The position numbers and the translations under genes are program-made. Of a stretch of DNA of 32,805 nt, positions 15,590 to 23,918 are shown in pieces (within the stretch, counting starts at the first letter, position 1; every line of letters begins with the position of its first letter). The notes under the pieces were generated by a model, which did not search any database, was not told the DNA's origin, and worked only from the letters and a program-made list of their open reading frames with translations. Source of the DNA: an uncultured Oscillospiraceae bacterium (GTDB taxonomy: Bacteria > Bacillota > Clostridia > Oscillospirales > Oscillospiraceae); NCBI GenBank assembly GCA_910579485.1, contig CAJTVO010000024.1, positions 1 through 32,805 on the forward strand, given 5' to 3'.

Positions 15590-16102
15590 ATGCAGCCAAA
15601 AAGCTATCGTGTCTTCAAATGGGTGATCTACGCACTGGCGACGCTGTTTCTGTGCGGCCTCCAGGAAATGTTCTTCTGCCATATCCGGGTGCTGGGGCTG
15701 ACGCCCTTCCTGTACCCGGTGCTGCCCGCGGTGGTGGCCATGTTCGAGGGGCCCCGGCAGGGGGCGGTGTTCGCCCTGGCGCTGGGGGTGCTGTGCGACC
15801 TGCTGGTGCCCGCGCCCTTCCGGGGGTTCTTCGCCATCCTGTTCCCCGTGATCGCCTCCCTCTCCGGGGGGATCGCCGGCAGGCTGCTGTCCAGGGGTTT
15901 TTTATGCGCGCTGATCGTGTCCTCCCTGGGGATGCTGGCCTCGGGGGCCTTCCGGATGCTGGTGCAGATCCTGTCCGGGGGGCAGTATCTGGGACTCATG
16001 GCCCGGATCTCCCTGGGGGAGACCCTGCTGACCCTGCCGGCCCTGCTTCTCGTGCTGCCGCTGTACCGGACCATCTTCCGGAGATGCACGGCGGATTACT
16101 GA
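15590..16102 (+). CDS. mreD: Rod-shape-determining protein MreD
   Basis: MreD is a small integral membrane partner of MreC. The 170-residue protein is almost entirely hydrophobic, with about five to six membrane segments (residues about 10-27, 36-52, 56-72, 77-95, 103-125, 135-157). The family-like features GLTPFLYPVLPAVVAMFEGPRQGAVFALALGVLCDL place an aspartate after the third helix, as is common in MreD. Primary sequence is poorly conserved in this family, so position between mreC and a class B PBP is the strongest support. The start codon ATG at 15590 follows GAGAAAGG. Confidence 0.88.
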   Translation: MQPKSYRVFKWVIYALATLFLCGLQEMFFCHIRVLGLTPFLYPVLPAVVAMFEGPRQGAVFALALGVLCDLLVPAPFRGFFAILFPVIASLSGGIAGRLLSRGFLCALIVSSLGMLASGAFRMLVQILSGGQYLGLMARISLGETLLTLPALLLVLPLYRTIFRRCTADY

Positions 16103-16128
16103 CCAAACGCTGAAGAGAGGAGTCACTC

Positions 16129-18345
16129 TTGGAATACGAAAAACACTTCTTCCGAAGGTCCAACCTTCTGATCGCCGCCTATATCGTCTGCCTGGTCTTT
16201 TTCGTGGGCATCCTCTACGACGCCCAGATCGTCCACGGGGCGGACTACCGGTCCGAATCCACCACCCAGATCACCACCACCCAGAAGGTGAAGACCTTCC
16301 GGGGAAAGATCACGGACCGGAACGGGAAGGTGCTGGTCTCCAACCGGCAGGTCTATACCGTGAGCTTCGATCCGGACCTGGTGGCGGACGAGGCGGACCT
16401 CATCCCCGCGGAGGGGAACACGGTCCACTCCGAGAGCGTGGCCCGGGCCATGCTGCGGCTTTTGCAGCTGCTCCGGGAGCAGGGCATCGTCTGGGAGGAC
16501 GGGCTGCCCGTGTCCCAGGGCAGGCCTTACGCCTACACCTTCCAGGCGGCGGGGAGCACCCAGCGGCTCCGGTTCCAGAACTTCCTGCGGGACAGGGACT
16601 GGTCCTCTACGGAGATCACGGAGGAGACCAAGCTGCCCCTGATGAGCGGGAAGCTGGTGAAGGCGTTCGAGCTGTCCGCCTCCTCCGGCCTGACGGCGGA
16701 GGACCTGATGGGGCTGATGCGCAGGGAGTTCGGCATCCCGGAGGACTTTACGGAGCCGGAGGCCCGGATGGTGCTGGGGGTCCTCTATGAGCTGCGCCTG
16801 CGCACGCTGGAGCGGAACGCCGCCACGGTGCCCTACCTCCTGGCGGAGGACGTATCGGCGGAGCTCATCTCCCTGCTCAACGACGGGGGCTTCTCCGGTA
16901 CGGTGGTGGACAGCAAGGCCGTGCGGCAGTACCACACCGACTACGCCGCCCACATCCTGGGGCGGATCGGGTCCATCCCGGACAAGGAGGCCCTGGCCGA
17001 GCTCAACGCGCCCTACGACGCCGCCAAGGAGGCGGGAGAGGAGGACCTCAGCGCCTACCACCACTACCAGCTCAACGAGCAGGTGGGCAAGGACGGCGCG
17101 GAGCTGGCCTTCGAGTCCTGGCTCCGGGGCAAGGAGGGCACCCGGGCCATCACCACCGATCAGAACGGGAAAATCACCAGCGAGCTTTACACCATCGCGC
17201 CCCAGCCCGGCGGCACGGTGGCGCTGACCATCGACATCGACTTCCAGGCCCAGGTGGAGGCCGCGCTGGCCAACGGCGTGGAGACCGCCAAGGCGGGAGC
17301 CAAGACAGATGAGGAGCGGGAGCGGATGAAGACCATCGGCGGCGCCGCCGCCGTGGTCAGCGTGAAGGACAGTGAGATCCTGGCCCTGGCCACCTATCCC
17401 ACCTACAGCCAGAGGACTTATCAGGAGGACTACAAAGAGCTCTCCCAGGACCCGGCGGCTCCCTATCACAACCGGGCGGTGAACGGGGCGTATGCTCCCG
17501 GCTCTACCTTTAAGCCGATGACCGCCGCCGCCGCGCTGGAGGCCGGCATCATCGACACCAAGACCAAAATCAACGCGACCGGCCACTGGACCTATCCGGG
17601 GGACCCCAACAGTTACGCAAACTGCTGGCTCTACAACAGCAGCAGGGGGCGGCATGGGCGCATCAACGTCAGCGACGCCATTACCGTCTCCTGCAACTAC
17701 TTCTTCGCGGAGATGGGCTATCAGCTGGGGCTGGACCGGCTCAACGAGTACGCCGCCGCTTTCGGGCTGGGGGAGCACACCGGCATCGAGATCAGCGAGC
17801 GGGTGGGCTCCCGCCACGAGAACGCGCCGGGTGAGGACCAGTCCCCCTGGGCGGGCTTCGGACAGGCCCAGCAGCTGTATACGCCCCTCCAGCTGGCCAA
17901 CTATATCGCCGTCCTCCTGCGGGGCGGGGAGCGGCTGGACGCCCACCTGCTGCGGGACGTGACCAGCTATGACGGCGGCGCGGTCCTCTACACCCACGAG
18001 CCCCAGGTCCTGTCGGACCTCGACCTCTCGGAGGAGACCGTGGCGGCGGTGAAGAAGGGCATGGGAGACCTGGTGGCCAAGGGGTCCCTGGCGGGAGATT
18101 TCAAGGACTGCATCGTCTCCGCCGGCGCTAAGACCGGCAGCGCCCAGGTGGGCGACGTAGTGGCCAACGGCGTGTTCGTGTGCTTCGCCCCCTTTGAGGA
18201 GCCGGAGATCGCCGTGGCGGTGGTCATCGAGCAGGGGCGCAGCGGCGCGGCCCTGGCTTCCACTGCCGTACAGATCCTCAACGACTACTTCGCCCCCGGC
18301 GATATCGGCTATACGGTGGTGCCGGAAGGGACGCTGCTGCCGTAA
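16129..18345 (+). CDS. mrdA: Class B penicillin-binding protein 2 (elongation transpeptidase)
   Basis: A 738-residue peptidoglycan DD-transpeptidase that cross-links wall strands in the elongation complex with RodA and MreC. It has a short cytoplasmic tail and one membrane segment (about 11-28, LLIAAYIVCLVFFVGILY), then a PBP dimerisation domain. The transpeptidase domain shows all three motifs: S459-T-F-K462, S521-C-N523 and K668-T-G. The region between about 80 and 330 is longer than in E. coli PBP2, as is common in Clostridia. TTG at 16129 is the start, preceded by AGAGAGGAG; the next ATG would remove the anchor. The location after mreCD supports an elongation rather than division role. 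Confidence 0.93.
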   Translation: MEYEKHFFRRSNLLIAAYIVCLVFFVGILYDAQIVHGADYRSESTTQITTTQKVKTFRGKITDRNGKVLVSNRQVYTVSFDPDLVADEADLIPAEGNTVHSESVARAMLRLLQLLREQGIVWEDGLPVSQGRPYAYTFQAAGSTQRLRFQNFLRDRDWSSTEITEETKLPLMSGKLVKAFELSASSGLTAEDLMGLMRREFGIPEDFTEPEARMVLGVLYELRLRTLERNAATVPYLLAEDVSAELISLLNDGGFSGTVVDSKAVRQYHTDYAAHILGRIGSIPDKEALAELNAPYDAAKEAGEEDLSAYHHYQLNEQVGKDGAELAFESWLRGKEGTRAITTDQNGKITSELYTIAPQPGGTVALTIDIDFQAQVEAALANGVETAKAGAKTDEERERMKTIGGAAAVVSVKDSEILALATYPTYSQRTYQEDYKELSQDPAAPYHNRAVNGAYAPGSTFKPMTAAAALEAGIIDTKTKINATGHWTYPGDPNSYANCWLYNSSRGRHGRINVSDAITVSCNYFFAEMGYQLGLDRLNEYAAAFGLGEHTGIEISERVGSRHENAPGEDQSPWAGFGQAQQLYTPLQLANYIAVLLRGGERLDAHLLRDVTSYDGGAVLYTHEPQVLSDLDLSEETVAAVKKGMGDLVAKGSLAGDFKDCIVSAGAKTGSAQVGDVVANGVFVCFAPFEEPEIAVAVVIEQGRSGAALASTAVQILNDYFAPGDIGYTVVPEGTLLP

Positions 18346-18387
18346 TGATTCAGTGTTCGGAAAATACAACAGCAAGGAAAGCGGTTT

Positions 18388-20256
18388 ATGACGACGATCT
18401 TCGATTCCAGAGACACCCGGTACAAGACCCCCTACGGCGCGGCCCCATGCGGGTCTGCCGTTACCGTGACCCTTCGTCCGCCTCGGGACTTTACCGCCGG
18501 GGCGCTGCTCCTCTTTGAGGAATTTGCGGACGCTTACTGGGAGCAGCCCCTGGCCTTCGCCCTCGGGGAAGACGGCCAGGGGATCCTCGCCGCCTCCTAT
18601 GAGACGCCGGAACAGCCGGAATTGATCTGGTACGCCTTCCGGCTCCAGAAGGAGGACGGAGAGGCGGTCTGGCTGGGCAGGAACGGCCTGTGTCAGGAGG
18701 AAAAGGCGCTGGCCTGGTGGCAGCAGACGGTCTACGACGCTTCCTCGCCCACGCCGGAGTGGTTCGGGCGTGGCGTTACGTATCAGATCTTCCCGGACCG
18801 CTTCCGCCGCCTGGCCGTCCCCGACCCCGCCGGGATGCTGGGGGACCGGGTGGTCCACCAGAACTGGGAGGAGGGGATGGAGTACCTTCCCGATGAGAAG
18901 GGCGAGGTGCGCAACCGGGACTTCTTCGGCGGGAGCCTGGCGGGCGTGGAGGAGAAACTGGATTACCTGAAGTCCCTGGGGGTGGGGACCATCTACTTCT
19001 GCCCCATCTTTGAGTCCGACAGCAACCACCGGTACAACACCGGGGATTATGAGAAGATCGACCCCATGCTGGGGACGGAGGAGGACTTCGGCCGCCTGTG
19101 CTGCAAGGCCCACGCGCTGGGGATCCGGGTGATGCTGGACGGGGTGTTCAACCACACCGGCAGCAACAGCCGGTACTTCAACGCCCAGGGGGCCTATCCC
19201 GGGGCCGGGGCCTTCCAGAGCAGGGAGAGCCCCTATTATCCCTGGTACGCCTTTCTGTACTGGCCCAACCGGTACGATGCGTGGTGGGGCGTCAAGACCC
19301 TGCCCGCCGTCAACGAGACCTGCCCCAGCTATATGGATTACATCATTGAGGGAAAGGACTCCATCATCCGCCGGTGGCTCCGGGCGGGGGCGGACGCATG
19401 GCGGCTGGACGTAGCCGACGAGCTGCCAGACGAGTTCATCGCCAGGATCAGGGCGGTCATGGTCCAGGAGAAGCCGGACAGCTTCCTCTTGGGGGAGGTC
19501 TGGGAGGACGGCAGCAACAAGATCGCCTACGACCAGCGGCGGAAATATCTGCTGGGGCGGGAGGCCCACGGGCTCATGAACTATCCCTTCCGAACGGCGG
19601 CCCTGGCCTATCTCCAGGGGGGCGGCGCGGAGGCCTTCGTGGAGGCCATGGAGGTCATCCGGGAGAACTATCCCCGGCCCGCCTTTTACAGCGCCATGAA
19701 TCTCCTGGGTACCCATGACACGGCCCGGGTCCTGACCATGCTGGGGGTGGGGCCCGAAGGCGGGCCGGAGGAGCGGACCGCCCGGGCGGACTACCGCATG
19801 TCCCCGGAGGAGCGGGAGCGGGGGACGCGGCTGCTCCGCGCGGGAGCGGTGCTGCTCTACGCCTTTCCCGGGTCGCCTACGGTCTATTACGGCGATGAGG
19901 CGGGGATGGAGGGGTTTGAGGACCCCTTTAACCGGGGAACTTATCCCTGGGGCCATGAGGACCAGGCCCTGCAAAGGCATTTTGCTTTACTGGGCAGGCT
20001 GCGCAATGAGCGGGCCTCCATGCAGTCCGGAGAGCTGAAGTGGCTGCACGCGAAGGGGCCGCTGCTGGCCTTCGCCCGGGAGGAGGGGGAAGAGGTCACC
20101 GCCGCCATCCTCAATGTGGGAGACGGCGTGGAGGAGGTCTCCATCCCCTGGTCCGGGCATCTGGCAACCGACGTGATCTCGGGGCAGCAGTTCGCCCCGG
20201 TACAGGACAGACTCCTGCTTCGGATCCCCGGGATGGAGTGTATATTGTTGGTCTGA
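18388..20256 (+). CDS. Glycoside hydrolase family 13 alpha-amylase/neopullulanase-type enzyme
   Basis: A 622-residue starch- or maltodextrin-cleaving enzyme. Residues 1 to about 125 form a beta-rich N-terminal domain like those of neopullulanases and cyclomaltodextrinases. The (beta/alpha)8 domain carries the four GH13 regions: DGVFNH, GADAWRLDVADE with nucleophile D341, LLGEVWED with acid/base E370, and LLGTHD with the transition-state D444. A C-terminal beta domain ends the protein. There is no signal peptide, so it probably acts on imported maltodextrins or internal glycogen in the cytoplasm. AAGGAAAG precedes the ATG. It is the last gene of the mre/PBP block, 42 bases after mrdA, and a strong terminator follows. 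The exact specificity is not predictable. Confidence 0.92.
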   Translation: MTTIFDSRDTRYKTPYGAAPCGSAVTVTLRPPRDFTAGALLLFEEFADAYWEQPLAFALGEDGQGILAASYETPEQPELIWYAFRLQKEDGEAVWLGRNGLCQEEKALAWWQQTVYDASSPTPEWFGRGVTYQIFPDRFRRLAVPDPAGMLGDRVVHQNWEEGMEYLPDEKGEVRNRDFFGGSLAGVEEKLDYLKSLGVGTIYFCPIFESDSNHRYNTGDYEKIDPMLGTEEDFGRLCCKAHALGIRVMLDGVFNHTGSNSRYFNAQGAYPGAGAFQSRESPYYPWYAFLYWPNRYDAWWGVKTLPAVNETCPSYMDYIIEGKDSIIRRWLRAGADAWRLDVADELPDEFIARIRAVMVQEKPDSFLLGEVWEDGSNKIAYDQRRKYLLGREAHGLMNYPFRTAALAYLQGGGAEAFVEAMEVIRENYPRPAFYSAMNLLGTHDTARVLTMLGVGPEGGPEERTARADYRMSPEERERGTRLLRAGAVLLYAFPGSPTVYYGDEAGMEGFEDPFNRGTYPWGHEDQALQRHFALLGRLRNERASMQSGELKWLHAKGPLLAFAREEGEEVTAAILNVGDGVEEVSIPWSGHLATDVISGQQFAPVQDRLLLRIPGMECILLV

Positions 20257-20267
20257 TCCAGGCTCCG

Positions 20268-20309
20268 CCAGGGCTTCGCCCTGGACCCACCGCCCTTTGA
20301 AAAGGGCGG
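20268..20309. repeat. Tandem GC-rich palindromes, REP-like
   Basis: Two perfect palindromes lie between the GH13 stop and the terminator: CCAGGGC with GCCCTGG around TTC (20268-20284), and CCGCCCTT with AAGGGCGG around TGAA (20290-20309). The pattern resembles dispersed intergenic palindromes I associate with Oscillospiraceae genomes, but other copies are not present in this window. Confidence 0.5.
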
Positions 20310-20325
20310 CCCCAAACTTTTGAAA

Positions 20326-20357
20326 CCGCCCACACCTGCAAGGTGTGGGCGGTTTTT
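20326..20357 (+). terminator. Strong intrinsic terminator after the mre/PBP/GH13 block
   Basis: A perfect 12-bp stem CCGCCCACACCT (20326-20337) with AGGTGTGGGCGG (20341-20352) closes a GCA loop and is followed by five T residues. AAA on the left gives a weaker terminator for the minus-strand SLH operon, whose last stop is at 20385. Confidence 0.88.
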
Positions 20358-20384
20358 GGTACTTTTTTCTGTTGAGAAAAAGGA

Positions 20385-23300
20385 TCACTTGGTCATGGCG
20401 CGGTGGAGGAGGATGGCCATATCGCCGCGGTTGAGGTCGTTCCGGGGGGAGATGCGCCCGCCGGAGGTGGGCAGCAGCCCCTGCTGGACCAGGCCCGACA
20501 CCGCGCCCTTGGCGTAGTCCGCCACGCGGCTTCGGTCACTGTAGGACGCCAAGGCGGCAGCATTGCCGTCGGGGACGCTGATGCCAGCCTGGTTGAGGGC
20601 CCGCTGGACCATCAGGGCGGCATCCTGCCGGGTGAGGGTGGAGGAGGGTTCGAATTTGCCGCCGCCTACGCCCGCGACGATGCCTAGGGCGTACATGTCG
20701 TTGACGGCCTGGGCATAGTAGGACTCGGGGGCTACATCGCTGAAGCCCTGGACGCTGCTGCCTACGTTGAACTGGAAGGCCCGGGACAGCATCACGCAGA
20801 AGTCGCCGCGCCGGATGGACTTGCCCGGCTCGTAGCGGCGGTCGCCGGTGCCCTTGACTACGTTCAGGTTATAGAGGTAGTCCACGGCGGACTTCATCTG
20901 GGCGGAGTAACCGCCCAGGTCGTCGAAGTTGGCGGAGGCCGCGGGCTCCGACACGGTAATGCGGATGGTCCCGTTATACTGGGTGCCGTCGCCGTTGGAG
21001 GCGGTATAGGGGATGCTCACCTCGCCGTAGAAACCGGCCTTGGGCACGAAGGTCAGGCTGGACACCGTAGGATCGCCGTAGAGGCTGTAGATCGTGGAGG
21101 TATTGCCCTGCCAGCTGTACTGGGTGGGGCCGTTGTACTGGTAGTACAGCTTCCCGCTGCTGGCCTCCGGCAGGCCGGTGAGGCGCAGGGAGACCGGCGT
21201 GCCGCCGGACGCGGTCTGGATGTCATAGGCGTTGAGATGCACGGGCTCGCCCCAGCTCTCGTAGCGGACCAGGCCGCCCAGGGCGGCGTCCGCGCGCACC
21301 GTGATCTGCACCGTGCCCTGGAACTGGCGGCCGTCGATGGCCCAGCCGGTGAAGGGCACCGTCGCCACGCCGGAAAAGCCCTTGGCCGCTACGAAGGTCA
21401 CCCGGTCTACCGAGGTTTCGCCGGAACGGTAGAGGGTGGCGCCGGGATCGAGAGACGTGGGGGCGGTACCGGCGCGGTAGTCGTAGTAGAGGATGCCCTG
21501 GCCGGAGGAGGGCAGGGCGAATTGCAGATAACTCAGGGCAGCGTTGGTGGCCTGACGGCAGGCGGCGTCGAAATCACTGCCGGAGAAGGGCACCGGGGTC
21601 TGGCCCACGGCGGTGTAGGTCACCGCGCCCGGCTGGCCGCTGCCCGCGCCCGCGCCGCTGGTGATGGTCAGGACCCCCGTGAAGGACTGGCCGTTGACGG
21701 AGGCCCCGGTGAAGGGGATGTCCACACGGCTGAAGCCGCCGGCCGCCCAGAAGGAGAGGTTGGCGATATAGGGCGTGGCGCTGTTGAAGTACCGGGTGGA
21801 CGTGGTGGCCCGGGTGCCCATGCTGCCGGAGCTGGTGCGGTTATGGTAGAGGGAGCCCTGGTTGAAATCCGGCAGGGACTGGAAGCTGATGTAGTGCAGC
21901 CGCTGGCCGGTCACGCTCTGGCAGAAGCCGGAGAAGTCGGACAGGGACAGCTTCACCGACTGGCCGGGGGCGCAGATATAGGTGATGTCCCCGGTCCCGC
22001 TGCCGGTGGTCTGGATGTGGAGCTCCACCGTTCCCGCAAAGGTGAGGCCGGAACGGCTGGTGCCGCTGAAGGGGATGCGCACGACGCCGTTGAAGCCTTC
22101 GGCGGAGACGAAGGTCATCCGATCCAGCTGGGCGGCGCCATACTCCCGGCCCTCGGCGGCGGCGGTGCCCCGGGCGCCGTTCCAGTTCAGATAGAGGACG
22201 CCCTGGGAGGCCGGGGGAAGGGTGAAGGAGATGGCCGACAGGGCCTTGCCGGTGGCGTTCTCGCAGAAGTCCTCGAAGTCCCCGCGGTCGAAGCTCACCA
22301 GGCCGCCGCCGTTGTCGTTATAGGTGATGGCGTCGTCCAGGCCCTGCTTGACCTGGATCACCAGCTCGCCGTTGTATTTGACGCCGGAGACGCTGTATCC
22401 CGCGTAGCCGATGCGCACCGTGCCTACGTAGCCCTCGGCGGGGACGAAGGTGATGTCGTCCAGCTGCTTGGGGTCGTAGCGGTCATTAGGGGAGACCTTG
22501 GCAGCGTAGTTCCACTCGTCGGTATAGTCGAGGTAGAGGGTGCCCTGGGATGTGGGGGGGAGGGTGAAGATCACGTAGCCAAGGGGTGAACCGGTCTGCT
22601 CGTGACAGGTCTTGCTGAACAGAGAGGAGGTCAGCTCCAGGGGGGTATCGCGCTTGGTGGAGACGGTGAGGTCGGTTTTTTCATCAGTGATGGTCACCTT
22701 GATCTTGCCCTTGAAGGTGCGGCCATCGGCGGAGCGGCCTGTGTAGGAGATGGTTGCCAGCTCGCCGCCGAAGGAGGGGTTGGGTATGAAAGTGATATCC
22801 GAGATATACGGTCCCCGTACCCCTGTACGGACGTAGTAGGTCACCGTGCTTCCTACGCCAGCACCGGTATCCTCAGGGGATTTGTAGCCCAGGTACAGGA
22901 TACCTTCCTTGGTGGCTACTCGAAGGTCAACGATGGATGTCAGCTCGCCGCCGGTCATTTCCTTGCATTGAGCGGCGATCTGGTTTTCCAGCTCAGAGAA
23001 GCGCAGCGGCTTGGCGTTGCTGCAGCCATCGGTATATTCGATGATAGACTCGTTGGATTCAACGGTGACTGGAAATTCGTCCCAGTATTCATGCCCGGAG
23101 GCGGTCACGGAGACGTGTACGGTGGCGGTGCCCTCACTGCGGCCCTCTACGGTAAATTTGCTGGTATCCTGGGTCGCGGAGGCGGGGGACACGACAACGT
23201 TGGGCTTGTTGTTGACCACAGAGAGCATAAGCTGCGCGCTGTCACCCTTTGCGCTTCCGAAGAGCTCGTAGTCCTTATCGGCAAGAGTGAAAGTCTGGCT

Positions 23301-23849
23301 GTTATTCTCCAGAATGGTAATGCCTTTTTTCAGCTCTTCGCTGAGCTTGATCCCGCTGACGGTGACTGTGACCGTGCAGGTCAGGTCCTTTCCGTCACTG
23401 ATCGTAACAACCGAGGTTCCGGGGGTGAGTCCGTAGATGTGACCGCTGTGACCGTTATTGTTGGTATCCTCCGACACGCGGACAACGGAAGAGTTGTCGG
23501 ATTTCCAGGTGAACTTCACCTTCTGGGTCTCGCTGTTATCCGGGTCGGTGACTACGGTAATGGGAATACCCCGGGATTCGGAGGAGTTGGGTTCCAGGGT
23601 AATGGTGTAGTCGGGGCTCTGACCGTAAAGGATGCCGCTGTCACTGCGCAGTTCGATTTTCTTGATCTTGCCAGCGTCCGGAGGTTCTGGGGCAGGGGTA
23701 TTTTCATCCCCGCCGGGATCTTCCGTGGTGGGAGGAGTGGGCGTTTGATCGGTCCCTTCTCCCTCCAGCAGGGCCGTGGGAGTCAGTGTGAGGACCATGA
23801 GAAAGGCCAGCAACAGGGACAGCCACCGTCGTTTTGTGGATATCTTCAT
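20385..23849 (-). CDS. Secreted SLH protein with six Ig/cadherin-like repeats
   Basis: An 1154-residue surface protein with an N-terminal signal peptide (STKRRW, LSLLLAFLMVLTLTP) and a Pro/Thr/Asp/Glu linker (about 32-60). Two Ig-like (Big-type) domains occupy about 61-265. Six repeats of about 110 residues follow (268-388, 392-501, 505-615, 619-732, 741-852, 857-967), and three SLH domains (974-1154) end the chain. The repeats share the pattern F..C...TG..L..I.F.LPP.SQG.LYL, then ITFVPA.GF.G.V.I.F.G.S..G..F.G.V.I.V, close to tandem-95/cadherin-like modules. SLH domains should anchor it to wall polymers with the repeats as a stalk. It is the last gene of the minus operon, 69 bases after the larger SLH gene. 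An AGGAG-like site precedes the ATG. Function as adhesin or S-layer component is inference. Confidence 0.92.
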   Translation of the reverse strand: MKISTKRRWLSLLLAFLMVLTLTPTALLEGEGTDQTPTPPTTEDPGGDENTPAPEPPDAGKIKKIELRSDSGILYGQSPDYTITLEPNSSESRGIPITVVTDPDNSETQKVKFTWKSDNSSVVRVSEDTNNNGHSGHIYGLTPGTSVVTISDGKDLTCTVTVTVSGIKLSEELKKGITILENNSQTFTLADKDYELFGSAKGDSAQLMLSVVNNKPNVVVSPASATQDTSKFTVEGRSEGTATVHVSVTASGHEYWDEFPVTVESNESIIEYTDGCSNAKPLRFSELENQIAAQCKEMTGGELTSIVDLRVATKEGILYLGYKSPEDTGAGVGSTVTYYVRTGVRGPYISDITFIPNPSFGGELATISYTGRSADGRTFKGKIKVTITDEKTDLTVSTKRDTPLELTSSLFSKTCHEQTGSPLGYVIFTLPPTSQGTLYLDYTDEWNYAAKVSPNDRYDPKQLDDITFVPAEGYVGTVRIGYAGYSVSGVKYNGELVIQVKQGLDDAITYNDNGGGLVSFDRGDFEDFCENATGKALSAISFTLPPASQGVLYLNWNGARGTAAAEGREYGAAQLDRMTFVSAEGFNGVVRIPFSGTSRSGLTFAGTVELHIQTTGSGTGDITYICAPGQSVKLSLSDFSGFCQSVTGQRLHYISFQSLPDFNQGSLYHNRTSSGSMGTRATTSTRYFNSATPYIANLSFWAAGGFSRVDIPFTGASVNGQSFTGVLTITSGAGAGSGQPGAVTYTAVGQTPVPFSGSDFDAACRQATNAALSYLQFALPSSGQGILYYDYRAGTAPTSLDPGATLYRSGETSVDRVTFVAAKGFSGVATVPFTGWAIDGRQFQGTVQITVRADAALGGLVRYESWGEPVHLNAYDIQTASGGTPVSLRLTGLPEASSGKLYYQYNGPTQYSWQGNTSTIYSLYGDPTVSSLTFVPKAGFYGEVSIPYTASNGDGTQYNGTIRITVSEPAASANFDDLGGYSAQMKSAVDYLYNLNVVKGTGDRRYEPGKSIRRGDFCVMLSRAFQFNVGSSVQGFSDVAPESYYAQAVNDMYALGIVAGVGGGKFEPSSTLTRQDAALMVQRALNQAGISVPDGNAAALASYSDRSRVADYAKGAVSGLVQQGLLPTSGGRISPRNDLNRGDMAILLHRAMTK
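20949..23048 (-). repeat. Array of six ~110-residue repeats with a conserved cysteine
   Basis: Residues 268-967 of the SLH protein form six diverged copies of one module. A single cysteine recurs at the same place in the first five copies (C295, C415, C529, C643, C764) and is absent from the sixth. The copies differ clearly at the DNA level, so the array is old rather than a recent duplication. Confidence 0.85.
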
Positions 23850-23889
23850 GAAAACGCTCCTTTTTCATCATTTGCCGGGATAGAAGAGC

Positions 23890-23913
23890 GGGAGCGGGCT
23901 TGCGCCCGCTCCC
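23890..23913 (-). promoter_or_regulatory. Intercistronic hairpin between the two SLH genes
   Basis: A perfect 10-bp GC-rich stem (23890-23899 with 23904-23913, loop TTGC) starts five bases after the stop codon of the large SLH gene. It lacks a following U-run on the minus strand. It could attenuate transcription, stabilise the upstream message, or mark an RNA processing site that sets different levels of the two proteins. Confidence 0.6.
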
Positions 23914-23918
23914 GGGGG

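Noticed and set aside
16123..19980. A 1285-codon open frame on the minus strand opposite mrdA and the GH13 gene
   Set aside because: It is a by-product of high-GC codon bias in two well-supported plus-strand genes. It has no family motifs and no ribosome site, and is low-complexity (Gly/Leu/Val/His-rich).
20949..23048. Repeated blocks as a CRISPR-like or recent tandem DNA duplication
   Set aside because: The repetition is at protein level, about 330 bases per unit, with strong DNA divergence and no short identical repeats.
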